DNA from: Metabacillus arenae
GTDB lineage: Bacteria > Bacillota > Bacilli > Bacillales > Bacillaceae
Reading direction: 5' to 3'
Length of the DNA: 57,385 bases
Assembly (NCBI RefSeq): GCF_014773385.1
Contig: NZ_JACXAI010000038.1
Coordinates: 1-57,385 of the forward strand
Part shown: piece by piece, positions 41,339 to 51,179 of the stretch
Layout of the letters: each line of letters starts with the position of its first letter
How positions within the stretch are numbered: position 1 is the stretch's first letter
Notes under the pieces: generated by a model
Databases searched by the model: none
The model's input: the letters and a program-made list of their open reading frames with translations, nothing else
Told to the model about the DNA's origin: nothing
Position numbers and translations under genes: made by a program

Positions 41339-42979
41339 TTAATAAGTGTCAGTACTATGACCTTTATGTTCTGCATCTTTAACGGCTTCATCAGTGTGCG
41401 CTGCGCCAAGCGGCCCATGATGATGGCTGCTGCCATGTTGCTTCAAACCTTCGGCGACACGGCGGCCGTAGTCCGGGTCAGCTTTCGTAAAATGCTCAAT
41501 CATTTTTTCTTGAATAACGGAATTACAGGAAGATAAGCCATCGACAAGGTTACGAATTAACTCCTCCCGCTCAAAGTCATCAAAAGCCCGGTACGTTTCG
41601 CCAGCCTGCTTAAAATCATTTGTTCGGTCGATACTTTCCCGAACAAGTTGGCCTTCAATATGAGGCGTATACTCTTCTCCTGATTTTGGTGCCTCCTTTA
41701 ACCCGTTTAATGATGAGGGTTCATAGTTTACATGCGGGTTCTGTCCTGGAGCTTGATCAACATAATAGGCCATTTGGCCATCCCGTTGATTGGTTGCAAC
41801 ATGTTTTTTAGGTGCATTAATCGGCAGCTGCAGGTAGTTTGCCCCGATGCGGTAACGCTGGGTATCCGAATAGGAGAGTGTTCGACCCTGAAGCATTTTG
41901 TCATCTGAGAAATCCAATCCGTCTACGAGAACTCCCGTGCCAAAGGCAGCTTGTTCAACCTCGGCAAAGTAATTTTCCGGGTTTTTATTCAAAACCATTC
42001 GGCCCACAGGCAACCACGGAATCTGTTCCTTAGGCCAAATTTTTGTGTCATCCAAAGGATCGAAATCAAGTTCAGGATGATCATCATCGCTCAAAATTTG
42101 AACGAAAAGCTCCCACTCTGGATATTCCCCACGCTCAATTGCTTCATATAAATCTTGTGTTGCATGATTAAAATTTTTGCCTTGAATTTCTTCTGCTTCA
42201 GCTTGAGTTAGGTTTTTGATTCCTTGCTTCGGCTCCCAGTGGTATTTGACAAGGACAGCCTTTCCCTCATTGTTAACCCACTTATATGTATTGACACCCG
42301 ATCCTTGCATCTGGCGGTAGTTTGCCGGTATTCCCCATGGTGAGTATACAAAAGTAACCATATGGGTCGTTTCAGGTGAATTACTGCAGAAGTCAAAAAA
42401 TCGCTCATTATCCTGAATATTTGTAACAGGATCAGGTTTGAATGCATGAATCATGTCTGGAAACTTAATAGCATCGCGAATGAAAAAGATTTTAAGATTG
42501 TTGCCAACCAGATCCCAGTTGCCCTCCTCTGTATAAAACTTGACAGCAAAGCCTCTTGGATCGCGCAATGTTTCGGGAGAATGTCCGCCGTGAATAACAG
42601 ATGAAAAGCGAACAAATACAGGTGTTTTTTTACCTGCACCGTTAAATACCTTTGCACGTGTATATTTGGAAACCGGATTATCACCGACTTTTCCATATGT
42701 CTCAAAATATCCATGAGCCCCTGCCCCCCGTGCATGCACGACACGCTCAGGAACTCGTTCTCTGTCAAAGTGTGAAATTTTTTCAATGAAATGGTAGTTT
42801 TCGAGTGTAGCTGGTCCCCGATTTCCTACTGTGCGAATGTTTTGGTTGTACTTTACAGGATGTCCTTGACGCGTTGTAAGTGTGGACTCATCTTCACCTG
42901 CCGCCATTCGTTTATCTAAGGAATCCCCTGAACCTGCAGCTGAAATTCCATTTTCCATTGATTTTTTCTCATTATCCAT
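41339..42979 (-). CDS. Heme catalase, KatX-sized
   Basis: A 546-residue monofunctional catalase that breaks down hydrogen peroxide. The distal heme region is [23 protein letters not shown] with the essential His, the Asn region is [22 protein letters not shown], and the proximal heme Tyr lies in [15 protein letters not shown]. Length and an extended N-terminus resemble B. subtilis KatX (spore catalase, about 547 residues) rather than KatA (about 480). The C-terminal tail is His-rich ([10 protein letters not shown]). Start ATG follows AAGGGGGA. Whether it is spore-specific cannot be judged, as no sigma-F promoter was identified with confidence. Confidence 0.93.
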   Translation of the reverse strand: MDNEKKSMENGISAAGSGDSLDKRMAAGEDESTLTTRQGHPVKYNQNIRTVGNRGPATLENYHFIEKISHFDRERVPERVVHARGAGAHGYFETYGKVGDNPVSKYTRAKVFNGAGKKTPVFVRFSSVIHGGHSPETLRDPRGFAVKFYTEEGNWDLVGNNLKIFFIRDAIKFPDMIHAFKPDPVTNIQDNERFFDFCSNSPETTHMVTFVYSPWGIPANYRQMQGSGVNTYKWVNNEGKAVLVKYHWEPKQGIKNLTQAEAEEIQGKNFNHATQDLYEAIERGEYPEWELFVQILSDDDHPELDFDPLDDTKIWPKEQIPWLPVGRMVLNKNPENYFAEVEQAAFGTGVLVDGLDFSDDKMLQGRTLSYSDTQRYRIGANYLQLPINAPKKHVATNQRDGQMAYYVDQAPGQNPHVNYEPSSLNGLKEAPKSGEEYTPHIEGQLVRESIDRTNDFKQAGETYRAFDDFEREELIRNLVDGLSSCNSVIQEKMIEHFTKADPDYGRRVAEGLKQHGSSHHHGPLGAAHTDEAVKDAEHKGHSTDTY

Positions 42980-43200
42980 TATTTATCCCCCTTGGGAAAA
43001 TTGGTAATTATTGATTATACTTTCAAAAAGGGATAACATTTATTCTTACATATTTTCATTAAAAAGGATAAAAAGCTTTAAGTTATTTATTTCGTGACAA
43101 TTGATGGATTTAATTTATTTAAACTCTTTAGGGAGTTGCCCTATGTATTTATTTATTATTGGTTCAGAAAGCAGTTTAATTTCATTAAAGTATTAAATAA

Positions 43201-43285
43201 TTCACTGACGGTGCAATTAATGAGATAAGCGAGCAATTTCTCGTACCCATTAACTGTGCAATTGATCTGATTACAGTACAAAAGG
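43201..43285. repeat. Short tandem array, family I (4 units)
   Basis: GTGCAA or close forms occur at 43211, 43231 (GAGCAA), 43256 and 43276 (GTACAA), spaced 20, 25 and 20 bp, within units such as CTGACGGTGCAATTAA and TAACTGTGCAATTGA. Confidence 0.75.
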
Positions 43286-43296
43286 ATCAAACTAAA

Positions 43297-43330
43297 GAAA
43301 GGCTTCACCTATCAGGGAAGCCTTTTTAAT
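43297..43330. terminator. Terminator hairpin
   Basis: AAAGGCTTC, loop ACCTATCAGG, GAAGCCTTT. The T-run is better on the plus strand, yet the gene ending nearby is on the minus strand; it can work both ways. Confidence 0.6.
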
Positions 43331-43347
43331 TTTCTCTTGAGTTGAAT

Positions 43348-43668
43348 TTAAAAATATTCTTTATAAGTGATAAAAAGAGCTATGATTGCTGCAATTGTAT
43401 ATAAAATAGCTGTATAAAAAGCAATCGATGGGGAGAATTTTTTCCCTTCATGATGCTGCAATCTAATACCTGTTTCCCCTTGCACCTTCATATCTAAATG
43501 CTTACTAGAAAAACCACCTTCTGAATTGAAAAAGTGAATAACGACTACACCGAATAATCCAACAGCAAATGAAAAATCAATAAATCCAACATCAAACACA
43601 GTTGTTATCAAATAGTTAATACCAAATAATACAATTAATGTGACAATAAAACTGATGAACTTTCTAAT
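43348..43668 (-). CDS. Small membrane protein apparently starting at ATT
   Basis: A 106-residue protein of a widespread Bacillaceae membrane family with unknown role. If translation began at the first ordinary start (TTG 43611), it would lack a membrane helix and a ribosome site. The frame stays open upstream, and ATT at 43668 follows GGGAGGGG by 6 nt, giving (M)RKFISFIVTLIVLFGINYL, a good first helix. Further helices are at about residues 31-45 and 82-102, with a central VQGETGI motif. ATT is a rare but known start codon (infC). A point change from ATG or a sequencing error are alternatives. Confidence 0.68.
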   Translation of the reverse strand: MRKFISFIVTLIVLFGINYLITTVFDVGFIDFSFAVGLFGVVVIHFFNSEGGFSSKHLDMKVQGETGIRLQHHEGKKFSPSIAFYTAILYTIAAIIALFITYKEYF

Positions 43669-43808
43669 GGAAATCCCCTCCCTTTTGTACCATTTACGTA
43701 TTGAGAACAGTAAAGTTTCAATTATAATTGGTTAGGTGAGAAAGAGAAGTCTAGATCCATTACAATCATCGATTTTTATATATCCCCTTTTTTTAAAAAA
43801 GTGAATGT

Positions 43809-44417
43809 TTAGGCAGCCTCCTTCTCCTTTTTCTCTTCTACCTTTAAAAAAACTCGATAACAAAGCCGGAAAATGCAGTATGCACATACGCTGAAGATGA
43901 ACAAGAACGTAACAGGCCATAGATAAAGAAGACTAAGGGCAAGCCCAAGAATTAAAATCGCTAGTAAAGTAGTTGGAAAATAAGCGATTGAAAGTAAAAA
44001 TGAGTTTCTAATAATCCCCTTCCAGCTCGTTTGATAATGAGTCATGACTGGAAATAAAAACATGGTTGTAAAGAGAAAAAGCGAAACGATTAATAAAAGA
44101 AGTGGAAGCAGAATGATTTGCAATGACTCCATCTGAACGATAAGCATATAGTCGGCATAAAATAAAGCGAAAAGTGACCCCCATATCAACCCAAAGAGAA
44201 GCCCTGGTTTTAAGTTTTCTTTAAAATAGTGAAAGAAGGGGCGAACGGCGCCGCCATCTTTATGAAGAACCCATCGTCTAATAACACTAAACATGGCTGC
44301 AGTTGCAGGGAAGATCGTAATAACAGGAATGCACATAATAAGCCAAATGACGTTTAGGATAAAGAAATTAGTCATGAAATCAAGTCTGTTGTAAAATTTA
44401 CTATCAGTTGCCATCAT
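43809..44417 (-). CDS. YesL family membrane protein (DUF624)
   Basis: A 202-residue protein with five or six membrane helices. It fits the YesL/DUF624 family: the start FYNRLDFMTNFFILNVIWLIMCIPVITIFPATAAMFSVIRRW and the loop GGAVRPFFHYFKENLKPGLLFG are characteristic. YesL proteins are found beside sugar uptake operons of YesM/YesN type but have no proven activity. ATG 44417 has GAAGAGAGG upstream. It is divergent from galactose mutarotase, with a promoter region of 156 bp between. Confidence 0.85.
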   Translation of the reverse strand: MMATDSKFYNRLDFMTNFFILNVIWLIMCIPVITIFPATAAMFSVIRRWVLHKDGGAVRPFFHYFKENLKPGLLFGLIWGSLFALFYADYMLIVQMESLQIILLPLLLLIVSLFLFTTMFLFPVMTHYQTSWKGIIRNSFLLSIAYFPTTLLAILILGLALSLLYLWPVTFLFIFSVCAYCIFRLCYRVFLKVEEKKEKEAA

Positions 44418-44573
44418 ATAGCCTCTCTTCCTTTTCTGAATATTCTTAAATAAAAAATACCATATCTTATCTAAAAATGATAGATTGCATGAAAGCCTTT
44501 ACTTGAAGCGACAGCAGTTTATAATGAAAAAAGAAGACTAGTATATTAAAAGCAATTCATTTGGAGGATGGAA

Positions 44574-45620
44574 ATGGATATTACTAAAGAAATATTCGGG
44601 GAAACAGATCAACAATCCGTTTATGCATTTACAATGAAAAATGATCATGGGATGGAAATAACTTGTTTGAATTATGGCTGCATTATTACGAAAATTCTCG
44701 CACCTGATTCTGAGGGCCGACTTGAAAACGTCGTTCTGGGCTTTGACTCTCTAGAAGAGTACAGGAATCATTCTCCTTACTTTGGAGCAGTAGTTGGGAG
44801 AGTAGCTGGAAGAATCAAAGGAGGCAGCTTTATAATAGAAGGCAGAAATTATGTTTTACCCAAAAATGAAAACGGTAACCATTTACATGGAGGTTTTAAA
44901 GGATTTAATAATGTTATATGGGAAGCAAAGGTTTTAGAGAAAGAGAACGAAGGCAGTGTGCAATTTACATACTTGAGTCCTGATGGAGAAGAAGGATATC
45001 CTGGCAATGTCCAAATAAGTGTCACTTATACCTTGACTAACACCAATGAATTGGTTATTTCTTATAAAGGAAAATCTGATCAGAAAACCTTATTGAACTT
45101 GACCAATCATACGTACTTCAATTTATCAGGCAATTTACGAAGGAAGATTACAGATCACTCCTTGAAAATCAAAAGCGACAGTATTTTGGAGCTGAATGAG
45201 CAGCTTTTACCTACCGGAGAGATAAAATCAGTAGAAGGGACCCCATTTAATTTTCAGCATGCCCGAATAGTAAGGGATGGAATCGAAAGTGATCATCCAC
45301 AAATCTTGCTGGCAGGTAATGGATATGATCATCCATTTCTTTTAAATACCAATCATGATAAAGAAATCGTGCTTTGGGATGAGGAGAGCGGCCGTTCATT
45401 AACGATTGAAACAGATGAACCAGGTGTCGTCTTATACACTGGAAATCAGCTTGATGGGCATTTTAAAATTAGAGGGGTTTTATCCAATCCACACTTGGGG
45501 CTTTGCTTGGAAACCCAAGGACTACCCGATGCGATCCATCATCCTCATTTTCCTTCCATTATTTTGGATAAGGATGAGCAATATTCCTCTGTTACAACCT
45601 ATCAGTTTGGTACATTATAA
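44574..45620 (+). CDS. galM: Galactose mutarotase (aldose 1-epimerase)
   Basis: A 348-residue aldose 1-epimerase, converting alpha and beta anomers of galactose or glucose in the cytosol. The active-site residues are apparent: His in NHLHGG, the acid His in TNHTYFNLSG and the base Glu in CLETQGLPDA. ATG 44568 is only 1 nt from GGAGG, so ATG 44574 (6 nt) is the better start. It ends in a terminator and no gal genes lie beside it, so it serves general sugar metabolism. Confidence 0.9.
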   Translation: MDITKEIFGETDQQSVYAFTMKNDHGMEITCLNYGCIITKILAPDSEGRLENVVLGFDSLEEYRNHSPYFGAVVGRVAGRIKGGSFIIEGRNYVLPKNENGNHLHGGFKGFNNVIWEAKVLEKENEGSVQFTYLSPDGEEGYPGNVQISVTYTLTNTNELVISYKGKSDQKTLLNLTNHTYFNLSGNLRRKITDHSLKIKSDSILELNEQLLPTGEIKSVEGTPFNFQHARIVRDGIESDHPQILLAGNGYDHPFLLNTNHDKEIVLWDEESGRSLTIETDEPGVVLYTGNQLDGHFKIRGVLSNPHLGLCLETQGLPDAIHHPHFPSIILDKDEQYSSVTTYQFGTL

Positions 45621-45636
45621 TCTCAGAAAAAGCATC

Positions 45637-45674
45637 AAAAGGAGATCCCCTTTAATAGAGTATCTCCTTTTTTA
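45637..45674 (+). terminator. Terminator after galM
   Basis: AAAAGGAGAT, loop of 15 nt, ATCTCCTTTT followed by TT. Confidence 0.82.
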
Positions 45675-45698
45675 AGTTTTAGCAGAATGAATGAACTA

Positions 45699-45800
45699 CC
45701 GTTGTCCAGCTCCCTCGCCTAACCACTGACATAACGGATCACAAGACAACCAGGAAGGTCTTTTGAGAGGAGTGCTTTCACCCGTAGGCTCTTAGGCTCT
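45699..45800. repeat. Long palindromic intergenic element, degenerate copy E
   Basis: Keeps the 'accgttgtccagctccctcgcctaa' type start and 'ggatcacaagacaacc', but the inner and 3' arms have decayed. The following 200 bp up to the rok end hold no gene; a GC-richer stretch (CACACAAAGAAGAGCACC ... CTCGTGTGAG) contains short inverted pieces of unknown meaning. Confidence 0.55.
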
Positions 45801-46006
45801 TAACTATATCCCACACTTATTGTGTAATAAAATCCCGAGTCCATAGCTTTAGATGAAATCAGAAGGAAGGTGGAAGGTTATTTCCGACAGGCAGGTGTCC
45901 AGAAAAAGGTCCCCACACAAAGAAGAGCACCACGATCTGATGTCCTCGTGTGAGACTCACATCCTGTGGGCTCCAGGCTAATCCATTAGTGGGGGAAATT
46001 CATGTA

Positions 46007-46480
46007 TTAATCTGCCGATGAGCCCAGCTCTTCATATATATATTGACCCCTATATGGCTTTTTCACATTTGAATCAAGGCTCATAATTCGGTTCATGAAT
46101 TGCGTAACATTTGATATGTTTCTCCCTGTGTTTTTTTCCACGGTTGTCACTAGTTCTTTTCCGCTAATAGAAGCTGAATGGTTTTTTAATACTTTAATAG
46201 CCTCTTTTGTTAAGTCGGTATGATTTCGTTTACTGGATTGAACCAGAGGCAAATTGTTTGTTTTACTTGCAATGCCTTCAGATTTTTCTAAGTCCTTCTT
46301 GACTTCCGTCATTGCGGTTTGGGGCTTGGCAGTTACCGAAACTGCTGGCACTTCATCATCCAATTCTCTAATTCTATGAAAAATGAGATCTCTTTCTTTC
46401 TGAAATTCTTGAATAATCCGAAGCTCTAGGTCTTGAATTTGCTCCAATCTCATCTTCAAAGCGGCTCTTTCGTCAAACAT
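46007..46480 (-). CDS. rok: Rok-like DNA-binding repressor
   Basis: A 157-residue homologue of B. subtilis Rok, a nucleoid-associated silencer of AT-rich foreign DNA and repressor of comK. The N-terminal oligomerisation helix (MFDERAALKMRLEQIQDLELRI, continuing QEFQKERDLIFHRIRELD) matches Rok almost position for position. The C-terminal winged helix (TKEAIKVLKNHSASISGKELV; ISNVTQFMNRIM; KKPYRGQYIYE) carries the PYRGQY signature. The linker between the two is shorter than in B. subtilis Rok (about 191 residues). ATG 46480 has GGAGGG. It stands alone upstream of the proline genes. Confidence 0.88.
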   Translation of the reverse strand: MFDERAALKMRLEQIQDLELRIIQEFQKERDLIFHRIRELDDEVPAVSVTAKPQTAMTEVKKDLEKSEGIASKTNNLPLVQSSKRNHTDLTKEAIKVLKNHSASISGKELVTTVEKNTGRNISNVTQFMNRIMSLDSNVKKPYRGQYIYEELGSSAD

Positions 46481-46897
46481 ATTATCCCTCCAATATATTA
46501 TTCTTTAATTTACCTGAAAAGTAACTAAGCTTTCATGTTTCTCGCAATGTAGAAAAAAGGTCTAAAATGTAAATATTTTATAGACTTTCTCTCTATTAAA
46601 CCCACTTTAAGGAAATTAATTCTCAAGTAGAATAAACGATTGACCTATGATTAGTGATTTTAAGAAGAGGGTATTGTAAGAGTAATAACTAGTTTATATT
46701 ATAAACATTCTTCCGGTTTTTTGAAGAAGTATTATGACCTATTTGTGTTTTTACCACAATTGTTTAACAAAATTCTTGTATTTTTCAAACATTGTGATGA
46801 TGAGTGGTCAAATGTAAAATTATGATTAAGATAATATTATCCAAATGGTAAGAAGAGTTTATAATATATGCTTTTTTAACTAAGGGGGTATATTTGC
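46481..46897. other. AT-rich divergent region between rok and putB
   Basis: About 417 bp with very low GC, no terminator and no coding frame. It must hold the promoters of rok and of the proline operon. The AT-richness would suit Rok binding and self-control, which is inference. Confidence 0.5.
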
Positions 46898-47815
46898 ATG
46901 GAAGCGGTTACGAAGAATTTCTTTTTGTTTCTTTCTAAAAGTACACTATTAAATCGTGCCGCACAAAATTGGGGCGAGGGAATTGCGGCCGGGAAAATTA
47001 TCGGCGGGTCTGATTTTCAAAGCTCCATTAAGTTTATTAAGGATCTAAATGATCAGGGCTTAGCCGTTACGGTTGATCATTTAGGAGAATTCGTCACGAA
47101 CGCTTCGGTAGCGAAAGAAAGAACGGAAGAATGTATTGAAACGATTAAAATGATTGCTTCTGAAGGCTTGGATTCACAAGTTTCGTTAAAAATGACCTCA
47201 TTGGGCTTAGATATTAACCATGAGCTTGTCTATGAAAATATGACGCGAATTTTAGAAGCCGCCGAAGAACAAGGTATTATGGTGACAATCGATATGGAAG
47301 ACGAACAGCGTTGTCAAAAAACGCTTGATATATTTAAAGATTTTAAACAGAAATACAACAATATTAGTACAGTTTTACAAGCTTATTTATATCGAACAGA
47401 ACAGGATATTGAGGACCTGAATCAATACAGCCCTTTTTTACGTCTTGTAAAAGGTGCTTATAATGAATCTCCTAAAGTGGCATTTCCTAATAAAGCGGAT
47501 GTGGATGAAAATTATAAGAAAATAATCAAAGTCCATCTATTAAATGGAAATTACACGGCGGTGGCAACACATGATGATGCCATCATTGACTATACAAAAA
47601 AAATAGTAAAAGAGCATGACATTAGTCCAAACCAATTTGAGTTTCAAATGCTTTACGGGATGAGGTCAAAAACTCAAAAAGAATTAGTAGAGGAAGGCTA
47701 TAAAATGCGCGTCTATGTTCCGTATGGGAATGACTGGTACGGCTACTTTATGAGACGGCTTGCGGAGCGGCCATCCAACATCGTTTTTGCCTTTAAAGGG
47801 ATGACAAAAAAATAA
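46898..47815 (+). CDS. putB: Proline dehydrogenase
   Basis: A 305-residue FAD-dependent proline dehydrogenase oxidising L-proline to pyrroline-5-carboxylate. The TIM-barrel strands and active-site pieces are seen: VTIDMEDEQRC, QAYLYRTEQDI (Tyr and Arg), LRLVKGAYNE (Lys), ATHDD, FQMLYGMR and the C-terminal YVPYGNDWYGYFMRRLAERP with the two substrate arginines. AGGGGG lies ahead of ATG 46898. It is followed after 85 bp by the P5C dehydrogenase, the standard order in Bacillus put operons. Confidence 0.94.
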   Translation: MEAVTKNFFLFLSKSTLLNRAAQNWGEGIAAGKIIGGSDFQSSIKFIKDLNDQGLAVTVDHLGEFVTNASVAKERTEECIETIKMIASEGLDSQVSLKMTSLGLDINHELVYENMTRILEAAEEQGIMVTIDMEDEQRCQKTLDIFKDFKQKYNNISTVLQAYLYRTEQDIEDLNQYSPFLRLVKGAYNESPKVAFPNKADVDENYKKIIKVHLLNGNYTAVATHDDAIIDYTKKIVKEHDISPNQFEFQMLYGMRSKTQKELVEEGYKMRVYVPYGNDWYGYFMRRLAERPSNIVFAFKGMTKK

Positions 47816-47835
47816 AGATATTCGAACACTAGAAG

Positions 47836-47861
47836 CAATCAGCGTCTGGCTGATGTTTTTA
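47836..47861 (+). terminator. Small hairpin between putB and putC
   Basis: ATCAGC, loop GTCTG, GCTGAT, then GTTTTT. A weak terminator that probably gives partial read-through into putC. Confidence 0.6.
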
Positions 47862-47900
47862 TAAATAAGACCAAAACATAACAAAAAGGAGTCGATCACA

Positions 47901-49448
47901 GTGACAACACCTTATAAACACGAGCCATTTACTGATTTTACTAATGAGGTAAACAAAACTGCCTTCAAAGAGGCGCTTGCCAAAGTGAACGAAACGATGG
48001 GACGGGATTACCCGCTTGTTATAAATGGTGAAAGAATCTCGACGGTAGAAAAAATTACTTCAATTAACCCGGCTAATAAGGAAGAAATCGTTGGGACTGT
48101 TTCAAAAGCAACACAAGAACATGCGGAAATGGCTATTCAAGCTGCTGCAGAAGCATTCGAAGAGTGGAGATATTCAAACCCGGAAGAAAGAGCGAATATC
48201 CTATTTCGAGCAGCTGCAATTGTCCGCCGCCAAAAACACGAATTTACGGCCCTTTTAGTGAAAGAGGCTGGTAAGCCATGGAAAGAAGCTGATGCCGACA
48301 CAGCTGAAGCTATTGACTTTATGGAGTATTATGCCAGACAAATGATTGAACTAGCACAAGGGAAGCCAGTTAACAGCCGCGAGGGAGAAGTCAATAAATA
48401 TATTTATACACCAACCGGTGTAACAGTTTCGATCCCGCCTTGGAATTTCTTATTTGCCATTATGGCCGGCATTACTGTTGCACCGATTGTCACAGGGAAT
48501 ACAGTCATATTGAAGCCGGCAAGTGCAACACCTGTTATTGCTGCGCGATTTGTTGAAGTTTTAGAAGAAGCTGGTTTACCTAAAGGTGTAGTAAACTTTG
48601 TACCTGGAAACGGCTCTGAGGTCGGCGACTATTTAGTAGACCATCCGAAAACGAGCATCATCACCTTTACAGGATCACGTGAAATTGGAACACGTATTTT
48701 TGAGCGGGCGGCGAAGGTTCAGCCAGGTCAACAGCATTTAAAACGTGTTATTGCGGAAATGGGCGGAAAAGACACAGTTGTCGTGGATAAAGATTGTGAT
48801 ATTGAGCTTGCCGCACAATCGATTTTCACATCTGCTTTCGGTTTTGCCGGACAAAAGTGCTCTGCAGGTTCTCGTGCTGTCGTCCATGAAGATGTATATG
48901 ATCAAGTACTTCAGCGTGTGATTGAAATTACGGAAGATCAAGTTGTAGGCAATCCGGAAAAAGCTGAAACTTATATGGGGCCTGTTATCGACAAAGGTTC
49001 ATTTGATAAAATAATGAGTTATATTGAAATCGGCAAAGAAGAAGGCCGGCTTGTAAGCGGCGGAAAAGGCGACGATTCAAAAGGCTACTTTATTGAACCA
49101 ACCATTTTTGCCGATCTAGATCCAAACGCCCGCATCATGCAAGAAGAAATCTTTGGCCCAGTCGTAGCTTTTTCAAAAGCAGCGAACTTCGATGAGGCTC
49201 TTAAAATTGCAAACAATACAGAATATGGATTAACAGGTGCAGTGATTACGAGAAATCGAGAATACATTGAGCGTGCTAAGCACGAATTCCATGTAGGAAA
49301 CCTATATTTTAATCGAAACTGCACAGGAGCCATTGTCGGCTATCACCCATTCGGCGGATTTAAAATGTCTGGCACGGATTCAAAAGCCGGCGGTCCTGAC
49401 TATTTAACACTCCATATGCAAGCTAAAACGATTAGTGAGATGTATTAA
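47901..49448 (+). CDS. putC: 1-pyrroline-5-carboxylate dehydrogenase
   Basis: A 515-residue NAD-dependent enzyme oxidising pyrroline-5-carboxylate (glutamate semialdehyde) to glutamate, the second step of proline use. The length and N-terminus ([23 protein letters not shown]) match Bacillus RocA/PutC. Catalytic Cys is in [12 protein letters not shown] and the base Glu in IAEMGGKD. Start GTG 47901 has AAAAGGAG about 9 nt upstream. Placement after the proline dehydrogenase and before PutR supports putC rather than rocA. Confidence 0.94.
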   Translation: MTTPYKHEPFTDFTNEVNKTAFKEALAKVNETMGRDYPLVINGERISTVEKITSINPANKEEIVGTVSKATQEHAEMAIQAAAEAFEEWRYSNPEERANILFRAAAIVRRQKHEFTALLVKEAGKPWKEADADTAEAIDFMEYYARQMIELAQGKPVNSREGEVNKYIYTPTGVTVSIPPWNFLFAIMAGITVAPIVTGNTVILKPASATPVIAARFVEVLEEAGLPKGVVNFVPGNGSEVGDYLVDHPKTSIITFTGSREIGTRIFERAAKVQPGQQHLKRVIAEMGGKDTVVVDKDCDIELAAQSIFTSAFGFAGQKCSAGSRAVVHEDVYDQVLQRVIEITEDQVVGNPEKAETYMGPVIDKGSFDKIMSYIEIGKEEGRLVSGGKGDDSKGYFIEPTIFADLDPNARIMQEEIFGPVVAFSKAANFDEALKIANNTEYGLTGAVITRNREYIERAKHEFHVGNLYFNRNCTGAIVGYHPFGGFKMSGTDSKAGGPDYLTLHMQAKTISEMY

Positions 49449-49454
49449 TTAATT

Positions 49455-49492
49455 GATAGAAAGCAGGGGTTTTATCTGCTTTCTATTTTTTT
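49455..49492 (+). terminator. Terminator of the put operon
   Basis: GATAGAAAGCAG and CTGCTTTCTA with a 9-nt loop, then seven T. Confidence 0.92.
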
Positions 49493-49499
49493 ATAGTTT

Positions 49500-49675
49500 C
49501 ATAAAGTTTAAGTAGATTAAAGTATTAATGCATTAAAGTAAGTTATCACTGTCCAGCTCCAGGCGCCATCGGCCCTTACGTCATAAGCCAATTAGTCAAA
49601 AAGGTTAGAGAACAACCTTTCTGCCGTCTCGTCTAATGCTTGTCGCTGATATAAGGGCGCCTTGCGCTTTTCGTT
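49500..49675. repeat. Long palindromic intergenic element, copy F
   Basis: Leader 'agtagattaaagtattaatg', then GTCCAGCTCCAGGCGCCATCGG, inner GTCAAAAAGGTTAGAGAACAACC and terminal GGGCGCCTTGCGC. It sits between the put terminator and putR. Confidence 0.85.
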
Positions 49676-49784
49676 CTTAAAATTATTATTAAGACAATTC
49701 TCTAAGAAGAATATCTAACAAAGAAACTATACAATTAGCTGACGGCACAGTATGATAGGGGTAAAAACATGTAGGGGTAATACA

Positions 49785-51020
49785 ATGAATGAGCTATTAG
49801 AACGAGTCTTTTCATTATCCGATATCAATCAAATCATTGATTATATTAGTACCGAGCTAAAAAAGCCAATCATTCTTGAAAGTGACCATTTCTTTTTATT
49901 AGCTTACAATTCCTATTATATTAACCATTTTGATTCAGCTAATCAACAGACGATATTTTCAAAGAAATGTCCTTTAAACATTTTTGAAAAATTTGTTGAA
50001 ACAGGAATCATTGATCAGCTTAAAACTATACCCACCCCTTTTCGAATAAAGGAAATGAAGGAAATAGGCTTAAATCAGCGTGTTGTTGTGAGCGCAAAAT
50101 ATAAGGATACAATTATGGGTTATATTTGGATCCAGGAAATTGAAGAAAGGCTGACGGAAGAAGAGCTTGATTTCCTTTATCAAGCCTCCTTCCATGTCGG
50201 AAAAATCATTAATAAAAATAATAAATCGAAACAAAAAAAAGAGGAAGAAGTCGAGCATTTATTTAGAAAAGCGATTCATAACGGCTTTAAGAGTGAAAAG
50301 GAGCTAAAGTGGGAAGCTGCCCAGCTCGATGTTGTCCTGCCCTCTATTTACAGTGTGATGGTATTAAATGCCATTCATGCTGAAGAAGAGCTTGTCGAGG
50401 AACTAAAGGAAACAATCAGATCCTATCTAAACTTAAAAGATAATGTGAGTCATGTAGTGATTGACCAGTCAAATATCGTCATAATTGTTGGCTGCTATTC
50501 AACTAAGTACTCAACAGCCTCTGCAGCCATGCAAATCGTCCAAAATTTATTAACACATTTTGATTCTGATAGATATTCCAATATTTATATTGGAATTGGA
50601 AGCGAGTATAACCATTTATTATCGCTATACAATAGCTATAAAGAAGCGCTTGAAGTGGTAACTATTGCAGAAATGCTTGGCACACAGGAAAACGTTCCGT
50701 ACGAATATGCCAGACTCGGCATCTTCCGCTATCTTGGAGCCATTAATGATCAAAATATTCAAACGAATTATGTAAATAAAAACTTAGAAATCTTAAAAGA
50801 AAAAGACAAGGAAAGTCAAACAGATTTAGTAAAAACCCTGGAAGTCTATTTATTAAACAACTGTAAACTTAAGCCAACTTCAGAGCAAATGTTTATTCAC
50901 CCAAACACCTTAAACTATCGAATCAAGCAGATTCTTGAACTTACATCGATTGAATTCTCGGACTTTAATCAAAGATGTCAGCTTTTTGTTGATGTAATGT
51001 TAAATAAATGCCGGAAATAA
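49785..51020 (+). CDS. putR: PucR-family activator of proline utilisation, PutR
   Basis: A 411-residue PucR-type regulator. In B. subtilis, PutR activates putBCP in response to proline. A GGDEF-like/CdaR central part (VVIDQSNIVIIVGCYST; NIYIGIGSEYNHLLSLYNSYKEALEV) precedes the PucR helix-turn-helix at the C-terminus (TSEQMFIHPNTLNYRIKQILELT). The frame begins at 49752, but ATG 49785 follows GGGGT and gives the expected N-terminus (MNELLERVFSLSD), so I chose it. Position after putBC and its own transcript supports the assignment. Confidence 0.88.
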   Translation: MNELLERVFSLSDINQIIDYISTELKKPIILESDHFFLLAYNSYYINHFDSANQQTIFSKKCPLNIFEKFVETGIIDQLKTIPTPFRIKEMKEIGLNQRVVVSAKYKDTIMGYIWIQEIEERLTEEELDFLYQASFHVGKIINKNNKSKQKKEEEVEHLFRKAIHNGFKSEKELKWEAAQLDVVLPSIYSVMVLNAIHAEEELVEELKETIRSYLNLKDNVSHVVIDQSNIVIIVGCYSTKYSTASAAMQIVQNLLTHFDSDRYSNIYIGIGSEYNHLLSLYNSYKEALEVVTIAEMLGTQENVPYEYARLGIFRYLGAINDQNIQTNYVNKNLEILKEKDKESQTDLVKTLEVYLLNNCKLKPTSEQMFIHPNTLNYRIKQILELTSIEFSDFNQRCQLFVDVMLNKCRK

Positions 51021-51060
51021 ACGAAGCGTCTGCGTAATAATGCGAATTTTTTCCAAAATG

Positions 51061-51087
51061 AAAGACCTTTCAATGGAAGGTCTTTTT
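51061..51087 (+). terminator. Terminator after putR
   Basis: AAAGACCTT, loop TCAATGG, AAGGTCTTT followed by TT. Confidence 0.9.
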
Positions 51088-51179
51088 GTCATAATATCAG
51101 AATGTATATGTTATTTCATTATTGGCGGTTTAATAACAATATATGTAATTTGTACACTACTTAGTTTTGATGATTTATG

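Larger units (their letters stand above)
42980..43347. other. Intergenic region with repeats
   Basis: AT-rich DNA that includes the palindrome-leader motif 'ttcattaaagtattaa' without the palindrome (43182-43197), a family I tandem array and a terminator hairpin. No coding frame. Confidence 0.55.

Noticed and set aside
41188-41436. Minus-strand frame overlapping the catalase 3' end
   Set aside because: It is in a different frame from the catalase and lacks a ribosome site and family pattern.
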